Translations under genes and position numbers: made by a program
Shown here: one piece after another, positions 27,501-36,334 of the stretch
Numbering within the stretch: position 1 is the stretch's first letter
Layout: every line of letters starts with the position of its first letter
Assembly (NCBI RefSeq): GCF_003990335.1
Contig: NZ_CP034683.1
Coordinates: 186,001-250,000, forward strand
DNA length: 64,000 nucleotides
Direction: 5' to 3'
DNA from: Rheinheimera mangrovi
GTDB taxonomy: Bacteria > Pseudomonadota > Gammaproteobacteria > Enterobacterales > Alteromonadaceae
The notes under the pieces: generated by a model
What the model was told of the DNA's origin: nothing
Seen by the model: only the letters and a program-made list of their open reading frames with translations
The model's database searches: none

Positions 27501-28427
27501 GAAGCATCGCGGTTTGAACGCATAGGATTGGGCCGTATTCATGAGACGCTTAATGACGATGATTTAGCTGCAATTCTAAATGCAGTTAACAATTTAGATA
27601 ATGGCGTGTTTTCAGTAATTAAAATACTTGGTATGCGATTCTTCATTGACAAAAATAGCACTTATGTACCTAAAGAAATCCTCAGAAAATTGGGCCGTAA
27701 ATCTATTTCTAGCTTGCTGTCAGTAGATAAAGATGACTTTAATAATCATCAGCAATTTGGTTTGGATAAAATTATTGAAACGTGCCTAACTAAAACAGCT
27801 CCAAAAACGGAAATTAATGAAATTATCGATCTGTTATGTGAAGGAATAGGTAACTATCGGCTATTCAGGTCAGATCTCACCAAAACAATTTCGATATTAG
27901 TTAATAACTTCCCCGAGCTTGTCTTAAATAGAGTATTTAATGGTGACGATAGGCAAGAATATCTTGCATCCCGCTTGTTTAGAGATAACTTTTCGAGGCA
28001 TGTTTCTTATCTAAATGATGTGCCAACCAGTCGTTTACTTGCGTGGTGTAACAAAGATGAGTTGCGTCTTCAGGCTGTCGCTAAATCCATCTCTGCATTC
28101 AAATATTTGCCTAAAGATCCTGGCCAAGATGAAAAGCATAGAGTGGTAACTCTGACTGAACATGCTTTAGTGTTACTTGACGTGGCCAAAGATAAACTGG
28201 CTATTGCAAATGAAATATATGAAGACATTTGTCCAAACTCCTGGTCAGGCTCAAGAGCAGATATTATGGAGGAACGCGCTGCAGCTTTTTCTGCACTCAC
28301 AGATTACTCTATACCGGAAATAAGACGGTTTGCAGAATCTAAAATGTTGATTCTCAAAGAAGCAATTCGTGAGGAAAGGAAATTCGAAGCATATCGATTT
28401 GCCGAGCTGGAGCAAACGTTTGAATAG
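24600..28427 (+). CDS. Nuclease-STAND NTPase, Avs-like defence protein
   Basis: 1275 aa. Residues 1-130 look like a PD-(D/E)xK/Mrr-type nuclease: PDGGLDVYVQ followed by TGIQVKKN (D-x-D and QxK). A P-loop, TGLSGVGKTR, lies near residue 240, with VVLDNCNPE as a Walker-B-like strand near 300, so a STAND-type ATPase occupies about 215-500. The remaining 750 residues are helical repeats without recognised motifs, the expected sensor. This order matches antiviral Avs STAND proteins, which sense phage proteins and then degrade DNA. Start supported by GAGGG upstream. The IS copy 72 bp upstream may have displaced its promoter. Confidence 0.75.
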   Translation: MILFELTPADISNLNDSDLRELVARLCEAELSRQGISPVHIKWGGAQEAPDGGLDVYVQEIGSLAAPGFVPRINTGIQVKKNSMSKAACAKEMQERGNVKKIISHLADNHGAYIIVSGKDRCSDKMLADRISGMASVIRGLPNEENLKLDFYCSDRLSNWLRQHPGVALWTRIKLGKPLAGWKPFGRWTSVPTNKEDELLLDDHPCVRDLNSPDKSAVALLDGIKLARDKFRNPRSAVRITGLSGVGKTRFAQALFEAGTGENALPSTDVIYADLGEDLKPSAAELLTYLIANDYPAFVVLDNCNPEVHRQLQKQLSESKARLSLLTIEYDISDDKPEETGVIHLEPSSEKTVSALIQRLFPELGQLNADRIAEFAGGNARVAIALANRVNADETLTKFSDDALFKRLFSQRKEHSDSLLINAEILSLVYSFNVSSKEFNDELSVLAKIGDVKRTSLHKDQAELLRRQLIQQRGNWRAVLPHALANRLASRALENIAPDEINSELFKPENNRLLKSCAHRLGYLHDCQAAHELASSWLKLGSPLNNIAAGDPEHLTILSYIAPVLPAAALSAIEKACEDENFASRKKNDDFSSIVSLLVKLAYEDEMFDRAAAMLLKFAETEDKDEKNDSIVDKLDQLFSLYLSGTQATPERRQKFLRRLHYSDNKKHQEIAEKLFSSAFEAYNWSSFGGFSFGARKRDWGWQPKTNAEVKVWYEGFIDILKSGLESTEEKIRNRNRSILSAYFRGLWSKAHCFETLVKLIRQQSAIEYWPEIWRSVKQTLHYDGKTHTPELLTLLESLEKELAPSNFTQDLENHIFSNIHALTEYCDESYSESYEVISEKITKFGEIVAKQPDTLEYLAPKLWCVNTDSMWMFGKGLAQGSWDKLKAFYSLVSLMQKQKLTVVYPDLFAGFIKAVYLENRELAKQLQEQTLLIPELRLHFVYLLSTTPLDRWGANKLREVANAGFLEASRFERIGLGRIHETLNDDDLAAILNAVNNLDNGVFSVIKILGMRFFIDKNSTYVPKEILRKLGRKSISSLLSVDKDDFNNHQQFGLDKIIETCLTKTAPKTEINEIIDLLCEGIGNYRLFRSDLTKTISILVNNFPELVLNRVFNGDDRQEYLASRLFRDNFSRHVSYLNDVPTSRLLAWCNKDELRLQAVAKSISAFKYLPKDPGQDEKHRVVTLTEHALVLLDVAKDKLAIANEIYEDICPNSWSGSRADIMEERAAAFSALTDYSIPEIRRFAESKMLILKEAIREERKFEAYRFAELEQTFE

Positions 28428-28697
28428 AAAAGTATTTAACATTCGAAAGCGGACGTGAACTCGTAAAATCTGGAAATATCCGCTTCTGACACCTAAATAT
28501 TAGTAACACAATTCGCCAATTGTCACGGGGCTGTTGGTGAGCAGACCAGGTTTGTAAATAGCATTAATTACCTGCGCATTGAACCAAATGCTAACTTATA
28601 AATTACAGTTCTGTGCTTAGGCGAGTTTTATCCCATTTATTTATAATAATATCTAGCAATGGCTAATAAAGAGTAAAATCTTAGAGAGGATTCAAGA

Positions 28698-29375
28698 TTG
28701 ATTGCAGAATTTATTGAAACTATTAATAGTATTCCTAAACTCATGGAAGCGATAAATAATCTAATTAAAACACCTTACGGATGGTTTATTCTATTGGGGA
28801 TGCTTGCTTGGATTGCATTTAATAATAATATTTTATTTTTTATAAAGTTGCGAGAAGAGAAATATAGTAGAAAATCAGAGGAAATCGAAAAGTATCTATC
28901 AAATAAAGATAATGTTGATGGACTTACTGAAAAAGTCTTAGGTGAAATTAGAACAACCAGGATATTTAAAGTTGCCACAGGTATTTATGCTGAAAAGAAA
29001 AGGAGAGACGCATTAATAAATTTATATAATAGTAGCTCAAGTAATATTACTTGGATCTCCATAAGGCGAGCTAATGCTTATATTAAGGTTGCTGAGGATG
29101 ACTCGGTGACAATTGATGAACCAACTTTATGGCAGCAACTGGGTAGGTATTATAATATTATCGTTTGTTGGCTTTTTTTATTTCTCGCAGTAGCGAGTTT
29201 ACTTTTAGTTGCAACCCAGTCTGATAAAGGTATTCTCCATTTTATCTTTTTTCTGGTGTTGATGTGCTTGTCTATAGGTGTAGCAATTTTCTCAATTGCA
29301 CAAAATCTGCCACTAGACTCAGCAATAAAAATTCGCAAAGAAATCAATCATCGATCTGGGTTAAAAGCTGATTGA
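28698..29375 (+). CDS. Membrane protein of unknown function
   Basis: 225 aa from a TTG start that has AGAGAGGA 7 nt upstream, which decides the start. One hydrophobic helix at about 28-48 and two at about 155-205, with a charged cytoplasmic-type segment of about 100 residues between. No family recognised. AT-rich like its neighbours. It lies 270 bp after the STAND gene and convergent with another membrane gene; a link to the defence genes is possible but unproven. Confidence 0.6.
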   Translation: MIAEFIETINSIPKLMEAINNLIKTPYGWFILLGMLAWIAFNNNILFFIKLREEKYSRKSEEIEKYLSNKDNVDGLTEKVLGEIRTTRIFKVATGIYAEKKRRDALINLYNSSSSNITWISIRRANAYIKVAEDDSVTIDEPTLWQQLGRYYNIIVCWLFLFLAVASLLLVATQSDKGILHFIFFLVLMCLSIGVAIFSIAQNLPLDSAIKIRKEINHRSGLKAD

Positions 29376-29534
29376 TCTATTGCTCGTTAATTAGAGTTAC
29401 CTACTGAACAACAGCTCTTATTATTATCGCCCCCTAGTTCGCTGCCTTATTGCCAGTGAAGCCATACAGATAAAATTGTCCAACTAATAGTAATTAGCGG
29501 CGGCAACTCGTTATGCACCTTTTGTATAATCCTC

Positions 29535-30200
29535 TTATTTTTCATTATTTACATGTCTTGTACACCAGTAATGTACATGTTTAAACAATTCAACTACCTT
29601 ATTAGGTATGAAATTTCTGACATCACTCAAAAATTCTTCGGATTCTCTATAAACCATAAGCACAAAAAAAGAAAATAAACAAAAAATTAGTGAATGTATG
29701 ATCCAAGCTATGATATTGCTCGACTGAAAATAGCTCCAAGATAAATACAACCCGAATAGGAGGATTGTTGTTAAAATCCCGGACACTACGATGAATGTTT
29801 TTACAATGCCCCACACTAAAAAGCTTAAACTTTCACTAATGTAGATTGGTGATGCAGCAACTCCTAGCAATCCACTAAAAATGTAAGAAATAAACTGAGG
29901 GCCTAATATCAGTAATAATGCCCCAAAAATAATGGAAAGACTTAGATTTATGTCTAGAGACGCTATAATTAGATCATTAATTAGGTTGCCAGCTTCACCT
30001 CTAAATTCCCCAGTACTATCAATGGCGCCATACGTAACAGCGCAGAAGCCGATTAGATGAGAGACCACAAGTGTAAGGGCATAAAAATACCATACGATAC
30101 GAATGTCTGAATCGTGCTTTGCTCGAAGCACTCTGCCTGCATAGTATATTAAGCCAATTAAAAAAATGGCCATCATAAAGGCTAATATGTACTTAATCAT
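29535..30200 (-). CDS. Multi-pass membrane protein of unknown function
   Basis: 221 aa with five to six hydrophobic helices (starting at about 3, 38, 80, 115, 150 and 165) and a short basic tail. No motif recognised. Its start faces the 3' end of the HNH-SAVED gene across 385 bp, and it is convergent with the membrane gene at 28698. It might be an effector or immunity component of the island, or unrelated cargo. Confidence 0.55.
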   Translation of the reverse strand: MIKYILAFMMAIFLIGLIYYAGRVLRAKHDSDIRIVWYFYALTLVVSHLIGFCAVTYGAIDSTGEFRGEAGNLINDLIIASLDINLSLSIIFGALLLILGPQFISYIFSGLLGVAASPIYISESLSFLVWGIVKTFIVVSGILTTILLFGLYLSWSYFQSSNIIAWIIHSLIFCLFSFFVLMVYRESEEFLSDVRNFIPNKVVELFKHVHYWCTRHVNNEK

Positions 30201-30585
30201 TTTTATACATAAACTCTTAGTATGTTCTGTCTAGCCCTTTAGATTTTTATCTGGTGTTCGATGCTGGATAATGGTCTATTGAGTAGGTAGATGCGTTCTT
30301 TGTTGGTGCATCTGATCCTAATTTAATTTATGTAAATAGGGAATATGCGTATATGTTTTTTATGGAAACATGTGTCTGGATTGTTTTTTATTTGAATGTC
30401 AATTTTTCATTTAAAAAATGTGCAGTTGATGTATGTGATTGGATGAAATCCTAAAAATATATTTAGATACTACAGCTTGATAGATGTTCTTTAACATATG
30501 GCTGCAATCAAACATTTTTTTAATGTGTCATATGTAAGCATGTTTATTACATTGAAATGTAGAAGTTAACTAAATGAGCACGGAT
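30201..30585. other. AT-rich gap
   Basis: 385 bases of very AT-rich DNA between the membrane gene and the HNH-SAVED gene. No credible ORF, repeat or terminator was found. It presumably holds the promoter of the membrane gene. Confidence 0.4.
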
Positions 30586-32160
30586 TTAAACCGATTTAGG
30601 CACAGATAATTCAACTTTTGTTTTCTTGTAACTTATTAATAGTCTTGGTTCCATCTCATCACCCGAAAAATCATAAACTAGTAAGTCAGGTTGATATAAA
30701 TCAAACGCTTGCCCTAAAAAGACACATACGGCGTTAGAGGCGCATATTAATACATGCAGTCTTTGTATTGCATATTTGTCAAAAAGTGTTTGCATTAAGG
30801 TATGGAGGTCTGCTTTCAATTCAAGCCCATTGTGTGGATGTGGAATCGCTGCGTTCCCCATCTGTTTAGCTAATACTTTAATTGTTGGCAGCCCAAGTTT
30901 CAGCTCCTGCCGCCTCATAGAATCAGTGTAATTTGTCATTCCAATACACAGCGTAGCTTCTTGTGTGCCAGATAATTGATCTCCGTCCCACTTAATCTCA
31001 TACGGCTTATCAATTTTTCTCTTTTGTGGCCACATCCAGCAATTACCATCTCTGTAACGAAGCATTGGGGTGATTTCACATTTGTTACCTAAGCAAGCAC
31101 CTAAACCCACTAATGCAGGCATCGGGCCAAACGCAAATAGTGCTGCTTTATGTGATGCTTTTTGAGTTTGCTGAATTATGGAAAGGGCTTCATGCTCCAC
31201 TACCTCATTCATATCATTTAGAAAACTTTCTGGTTTCCTTCGATAGCTTTTATCATTACTACTTAAGACATTTAGTGTTCCAGCAATACGAGCCTTGATA
31301 TGAGAAAGACAGTTGGCTATGTCGCGCTCGTCTGGCTCTGATGCGACATGACCTCCAATTGGCCAGAGGATCGAAAAGACGGGTACTGGTCGAAAACTCA
31401 GGCCTTCAAGCAGTCTTGTCACACTCCTGGTAAATTCCTCTCGCATTTTAGTTAGCCTAGACGCATTAAAATCAACAGTCGCGATCTTATCTATTAACCT
31501 GTGATGTTTATCACATAGCATCAAGACATTATTTGGTTCATCTGATAAAAGTGCAGATAAGTAGGGTATTCCTCTTGGCCCTGATTCCGATGAAGCAACG
31601 TTATGAGCATTGTAGCCATAATTACCTAAGTACCCAGTTAGATCATCAACCACAAGGTTTTCCCCGCAACCTTCAAACATGCAGTATCCATGGCTGTCCT
31701 GTGCCACTCTATCAAGCGTTGGTTTAGTGAATCCCTTTCCTCTCCCCGTTTCATTACGACCATCTACAAGTCGTAACAAAAATGCCTCTAACTCATCAAT
31801 AGCTAAGACGGTGGATTGACCTTCACATTGGTTCCACACACCCACCAAATTTTCTAACGTATTAATATCATTCGTTGTTAATTGCTTTCCCTGTAGATGA
31901 CGTAATTCAATGCCCGTGACGGCCCCGAGTTTTAAAAGTGCTCTACGTTTTTCATTTATTGGAAGATTTAGGCGCAAACTCACTTTAAAGTTCGGTTCTA
32001 GAATAACTAAAACTTGATTCTGGCCGTTCATATCGGTCAGTACACCTAGTCGAGCTGATTCAGGTAATGTCCCTAACGACGATAAGAATTTGTTTAATTC
32101 ATCAAGAGTCTCTATCGGCTCAAATGCAGCTTGGTGAATACTTATATTCTGCTCAATCAT
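30586..32160 (-). CDS. HNH-SAVED CBASS effector (Cap5-like) with N-terminal extension
   Basis: 524 aa from the ATG at 32160. An HNH nuclease domain lies at about 148-243 (GYCMFEGCGENL, HNVASSESGPRG, NNVLMLCDKHHRLID). A SAVED cyclic-nucleotide sensor follows at about 335-510 (ALFAFGPMPALVGLGACLG, then HVLICASNAVCVFLGQAF and PDLLVYDF). In CBASS such proteins bind a cyclic oligonucleotide and cut DNA. Known Cap5 proteins start near the HNH domain; here about 145 extra residues precede it, with no motif I recognise. The start overlaps the stop of the E1-JAB gene (ATGATTGA), so it belongs to that operon. The nucleotide cyclase is absent. Confidence 0.88.
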   Translation of the reverse strand: MIEQNISIHQAAFEPIETLDELNKFLSSLGTLPESARLGVLTDMNGQNQVLVILEPNFKVSLRLNLPINEKRRALLKLGAVTGIELRHLQGKQLTTNDINTLENLVGVWNQCEGQSTVLAIDELEAFLLRLVDGRNETGRGKGFTKPTLDRVAQDSHGYCMFEGCGENLVVDDLTGYLGNYGYNAHNVASSESGPRGIPYLSALLSDEPNNVLMLCDKHHRLIDKIATVDFNASRLTKMREEFTRSVTRLLEGLSFRPVPVFSILWPIGGHVASEPDERDIANCLSHIKARIAGTLNVLSSNDKSYRRKPESFLNDMNEVVEHEALSIIQQTQKASHKAALFAFGPMPALVGLGACLGNKCEITPMLRYRDGNCWMWPQKRKIDKPYEIKWDGDQLSGTQEATLCIGMTNYTDSMRRQELKLGLPTIKVLAKQMGNAAIPHPHNGLELKADLHTLMQTLFDKYAIQRLHVLICASNAVCVFLGQAFDLYQPDLLVYDFSGDEMEPRLLISYKKTKVELSVPKSV

Positions 32161-33120
32161 GTTTGCTCCCTGGCTCCTCATTTAAGACAGATTCAATCTG
32201 CAGCGATAGTTCAACGATACTACCTTTATGAAGCGTATACGCAGATGTTTTCTGTAAACCAACGACTATAAAGAACAATGGGCGATCTGGATTATCACGC
32301 TCATGACTTCGCCAATCCATTTTATCTATGCCGGATGGTACAGGTACGTCCTGTGGGTGAGTATGCCATGTACCTATATATCCAAGTAACCGATCTGATT
32401 CATCGTAGGCAGTATCAATGTCTGCTTGGTGAGCTTCAGCATCTAATGTGAAAGTGGTTCTGGTTCTTGTATCTGATGCTTTAGGAGTTGTTATTTCATC
32501 GACTAGCACATCACCATTCTGAAGATAGCATCCAATAAGAAGACCAGCAGATTCCACTGAAGATGGTTCTATTTGTTTGTAGCCAAGCATCTTTTGATAA
32601 ACTGCTTCGGCCAAATAAAGACGTTTGCCGGATGGGCTTAAGAACTTAATTGGCTCTTCAGGGTGACAGATATCACAGAGAGGGTGCCGCAACAGTTGTT
32701 TTTTCAAAGATGAATTAAAAGTGTAATATCTGGAGGTAAGTTTCAGTCCTTGGAGTTCTGATTCTTTGCTATCGCCCTTCCAACTAACTTTTGTTGATTC
32801 AGTCAGTTTCTTCTCCAAATAACTGATTGCTAAATCTGCGGCAATAAGGGCTGTTTGTGTAGAGCTTATCGCTCCGTAAGGGATAAACATTTCTCCGCAG
32901 CCCGCATAGTTCTTCACTATATTTTGATTGGGTATCAAAAAGTTGAGATTAGATGCGAGGCCTCTCGTCCCTGTGTTGGATTCAACATATGCGCACCTCA
33001 AACATCCTTTTTTACGAGGAATGTCGAGGATTGCGTGCCCTCCAATTCCAAATCCTTCCAACCAGCTATAAATTGCTGGGGTATTACCCGCCGATTTAAC
33101 CAAATAGTCATGAAATAGTC
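32153..33120 (-). pseudogene. 5'-truncated E1-JAB (Cap2/Cap3-type) CBASS gene
   Basis: The frame is open right up to the IS end at 33121, so the gene lost its 5' part there; a TTG at 33103 may serve as a new start. Residues remaining: the C-terminal half of a ThiF/E1-like domain (YSWLEGFGIGGHA, CLRC and CDIC zinc pairs), then an intact JAB/JAMM domain (SAGLLIG, GTWHTHP, PSGIDKMDW, i.e. Glu, HxH, SxxD). The nucleotide-binding half of E1 and any E2 domain are gone. In type II CBASS, Cap2 conjugates the cyclase to targets and Cap3 removes it; here the two are fused. Confidence 0.8.
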
Positions 33121-33138
33121 TGAATCGCCACCAATAAA

Positions 33139-33969
33139 CTAGACACTTCCCAGCCGTTCTTGGTAACGGTTTTCATACTCTACCGGTGACAGCAGATTAT
33201 TGGAACCATGTTTCCGTTTACTGTTGTAAAACATTTCAATGTAATCAAACACATCACTTCTGGCCTCATCACGCGTCGTGTAGACTTTCCGCTTGATCCG
33301 CTCTCGCTTTAACAACTGGAAGAAGCTTTCTGCCACTGCATTGTCATGACAGTTTCCGCGTCTGCTCATGCTGCCTTGTAAGCCATGAGTTTTCAGGAAT
33401 GCCTGCCAGTCATGGCTGGTGTATTGGCTCCCTTGGTCGGAGTGAACCATCACCTGTTTTTTAGGCTGACGTCGCCACACGGCCATCAGCAATGCGTTCA
33501 GCACAATATCTTTGCTGATTTGGGAATGCATCGACCAGCCAACAACCTTGCGCGAGAACAAATCCACAACCACAGCCAAATACAGCCACCCCTCATGCGT
33601 GCGGATGTACGTGATATCAGTTACCCATACCTCGTCAGGCACTAACGGATTAAACTGCCGCTGCAAGCGGTTCGGCGTAATGATATGGCTGTCCCCCTTA
33701 CGTGATCTGGGTTTGCGATATCCAACCTGTGCTTTAAGCCCTTCGGATTGCATCAACCGGTATACCCGGTTAATGCCGCAAGACTCGCCGAAATCACGTA
33801 AATCAGAATGAATTTTACGGTAGCCATACACACAACCAGACTCCAGCCAAAACTGTTTTATTAATCCTGTCAGCCGCCGGTTTGCTTTATCGCGTTTCGA
33901 CAGCGATGCCTTACTCCACGCATAGTATCCACTGGGATGCACATCCAACATGTTACAAAGCCAGCGCAC
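33139..33969 (-). CDS. IS3-family transposase OrfB (DDE), copy 2
   Basis: 276 aa with WVTDITYIRTHEGWLYLAV, VHSDQGSQYTS and NAVAESFFQLLKRE as the DDE core. The frame extends upstream (YAFIKEHCDSWPVRW) toward orfA, consistent with synthesis by frameshift. It appears intact. Confidence 0.92.
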   Translation of the reverse strand: MRWLCNMLDVHPSGYYAWSKASLSKRDKANRRLTGLIKQFWLESGCVYGYRKIHSDLRDFGESCGINRVYRLMQSEGLKAQVGYRKPRSRKGDSHIITPNRLQRQFNPLVPDEVWVTDITYIRTHEGWLYLAVVVDLFSRKVVGWSMHSQISKDIVLNALLMAVWRRQPKKQVMVHSDQGSQYTSHDWQAFLKTHGLQGSMSRRGNCHDNAVAESFFQLLKRERIKRKVYTTRDEARSDVFDYIEMFYNSKRKHGSNNLLSPVEYENRYQERLGSV

Positions 33970-34007
33970 CGGCCAGCTGTCGCAGTGTTCTTTAATGAAG
34001 GCGTATC

Positions 34008-34292
34008 TTAGTCGGACAGCTTTGCGAAGTACGCCGCGGCTTTTTTTAGAATGTCGCGCTCTTCGGTGGCTCGCTTCAGCTCTTTTTGCAGTCGCTTAAT
34101 CTCGGCCTGAGCGTCAGCCAAATCATTATGCTGTTGTTTGTCAGGACCGTACTTTTTAATCCAGGCGTACAGGCTGTGCGTGGTGATATCGAGCCGTTTG
34201 GCAACATCCGCAACTGAATGGCCGCGATCAACGACCTGCTTAACTGCTTCGATTCTGAATTCTTCGGGGTAACGTTTACTGCTCATAGGCAC
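34008..34292 (-). CDS. IS3-family transposase OrfA, copy 2
   Basis: 94 aa with the helix-turn-helix EEFRIEAVKQVVDRGHSVAD and a charged C-terminal helix. Its end overlaps the upstream extension of orfB in the -1 frame. Confidence 0.92.
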   Translation of the reverse strand: MPMSSKRYPEEFRIEAVKQVVDRGHSVADVAKRLDITTHSLYAWIKKYGPDKQQHNDLADAQAEIKRLQKELKRATEERDILKKAAAYFAKLSD

Positions 34293-34349
34293 CTCTCTTT
34301 GAGTTAGTTTATCTAACTGAAAGGTGTCTAGGAAATTAGTGGCGATTCA

Positions 34350-35677
34350 GTCTCTGCAGATACCAAACCCTGATAAAACAGATGACTGAGGGTCTGTGAA
34401 CTTGTGTATTTTTTGACATGTATCAGATCTGTACTTGCTTTTATTAAATCGCAAACTTCAATTTTGCTGTAGCGTCCACCAAATGTGACGGTATCTCTGT
34501 CAAGCAGCTCTATATCTGAGATTGCTGATGCGACGAACATGTTGTAGTGCTGCTCATCGTTATGGTCAAATTCAGGCAAGGTGATTGTGTAATGTGGAAT
34601 TCTGCTTAAAGCATCGTTGATACTATCAACAAAAGTATCTGCAACTTTGTACCACACACCATTGCGAAGCATATAAGTGCAGCTGTTCCAGGTGATTTCT
34701 GCGTAAATGCTGCGATAAGCAGACCACTGCTTAAATGATGAATAGGATGAATCTAGGCAATGGATTGTTTCATTCTTGAGATTTGAGATTGATATTACCC
34801 CATGCTTATTTGATATATATGTGGTCAATCTATGCAGGTTTAATACAGGATAAGTACTCTTATCCATCCCGAACGAATACCCCAGATTTGTTTCCCAATC
34901 GACAATTTCAGGTTCGCCCAGCCATATCTTAGTATTGCTGCCACTCTGTATATCTTGAAGCAACTTACTCTCTAACTGCGTTACCACTGTCGTGTCTTTT
35001 TCTCGACGAATGTTATCTACCCATTCGTAATCAGAAGGTAAACCAGCCTGGTAACGTTCTAGTGTTTTGCGTAATATTCTGGGTAAGTGGCCCAACTCTA
35101 ATTTAGGTTTTATAGTCAGAGAATCTCGTCCAGTAACAACACTTCCGAACATATCAACATTACTGATCCCTGTAATGGCATAGAGCAAGTCAGTTTCGGT
35201 ATCAATTAATAGTTGCTCAATGTCCACTCCTAAGCTGCTTTGTGTTCTGGAGTTCAGCGGAGTCAATTCACTGGTGGCTTTATCCATACTACGAATTTCA
35301 GAGCTTTTCGTTGAGTTTAGTGCTACACGAAGGCCGAAATCACGCTCAATGGCCTCAGGGTTATGCAATGTATGGCCTAATCCGAAAGTGACAAGAAAAG
35401 TAGCATCGGTCAGTCGGACAACCAAAAGGGCTCCGCTACTTGAGTTTTCATCGAAAAGACTAGCTTGGACATCCTCTGATTGCAGAAGTAGTGTTGTCCA
35501 ATCGGGAGTTTTTGTTTTCCGCCGGCGAACATATAGTGTCGCGGGTGCTCCAGATATTTCAAATGACACTGGAGGTTTCGCGTTTCCGACTTTTACTAAG
35601 TCTTCATTGGCAGCATTATTATTTTTGACCAGATAGATGGTGAGTTGGAATACTTTCTCTGTTATTACACTAGGCAT
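34350..35677 (-). pseudogene. 3'-truncated TIGR04141/DUF6119-family gene
   Basis: 443 native residues followed by six codons of IS sequence before a stop at 34328. The N-terminus (LTIYLVK, YVRRRKTKTPDW), LLVVRLTDATFLVTFGLGH and the terminal LSHLFYQGLVSAE fit the sporadically distributed TIGR04141 family, which usually runs on for about 100 more residues. The start has GAAGGA upstream. The family is found scattered near defence and mobile genes; its biochemical role is not settled. Removing the IS does not restore a continuing frame (SAETIS then stop), so sequence beyond the IS insertion was lost. Confidence 0.75.
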
Positions 35678-35888
35678 TCAAAAGTCCTTCTCTTTATGCC
35701 CTTAGACTTCAAATAGGTATCGCATTTAGTTGGCCAAAACTCAACCTTTTTTGTAGGTGTTTTAGATAATGGGTTTACTGGTGACCCCAGTGTTCAAGAC
35801 AGAATAGTATGTTATTAATAGTACGCATACTCCTCTGAATGGCCTTTAAATGCTCAATTTAGTATGAAAATGGTAGCTCTAACCCTGA

Positions 35889-36032
35889 GTCCGCGTTCTC
35901 TGATCTATCGCCCAGGCTGGCCGCCCAAGCCACTTTGGCGGTGGTGTCCGGGCGTTTTTCCCGCCATAAATGGTTTAATTCCTGTTGCAAGGCTTCATAA
36001 CCTTCGCGGGTGACTAACTCTGTTTTACTCAT
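35889..36032 (-). pseudogene. greB: greB, truncated after 48 codons
   Basis: From the ATG at 36032 the product MSKTELVTREGYEALQQEL continues to DRSENAD, a clear match to the N-terminal coiled-coil domain of transcript-cleavage factor GreB (about 160 aa). The next expected Tyr is replaced by unrelated codons and a stop at 35859. The FKBP-like C-terminal domain is missing, so the protein cannot work as GreB. greB commonly neighbours ompR-envZ, as here, so this is the native site and the break marks the island boundary. Confidence 0.88.
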
Positions 36033-36334
36033 GTTATCCGGTGATTGATTTGAAAAAGAAAGAACACTGTTCTGGTCTGACTTTATAACCATTTCACAGC
36101 AATGTGGAAAGGGAAGCTGATGAATTTCAACAGCTAACACAAAACAGCAAAAAAAAACCTGTCTTCAAATTCAGAAAATTAAAATAATAATTTCATATTA
36201 ATCAGACGGTTATTGATTGATTTGAAAATATTTTAAATTATTTCATCACTGTCATTTAGATGTAACAAAAATATGTTAGGTGAATTTGATTGGGCCGACT
36301 ATAGTGAAAATGTGCTTAATAAAGGAGGCCAACA

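Larger units (their letters stand above)
33121..34349 (-). mobile_element. IS3-family insertion sequence, copy 2
   Basis: 1229 bp with 25-bp imperfect inverted repeats (33121-33145 and 34325-34349, four mismatches) starting TGAATCGCCAC. GTC flanks both ends (33118-33120, 34350-34352). The ends and proteins resemble copy 1 but differ at many positions, so it is a relative, not a recent duplicate. It sits between the remnants of two genes that both lost sequence at the junction. Confidence 0.93.

Noticed and set aside
23296-34349. Composite transposon formed by the two IS3-type elements
   Set aside because: The two copies differ clearly in ends and proteins and each has its own 3-bp flanks (GAA, GTC), so independent insertions are more likely.
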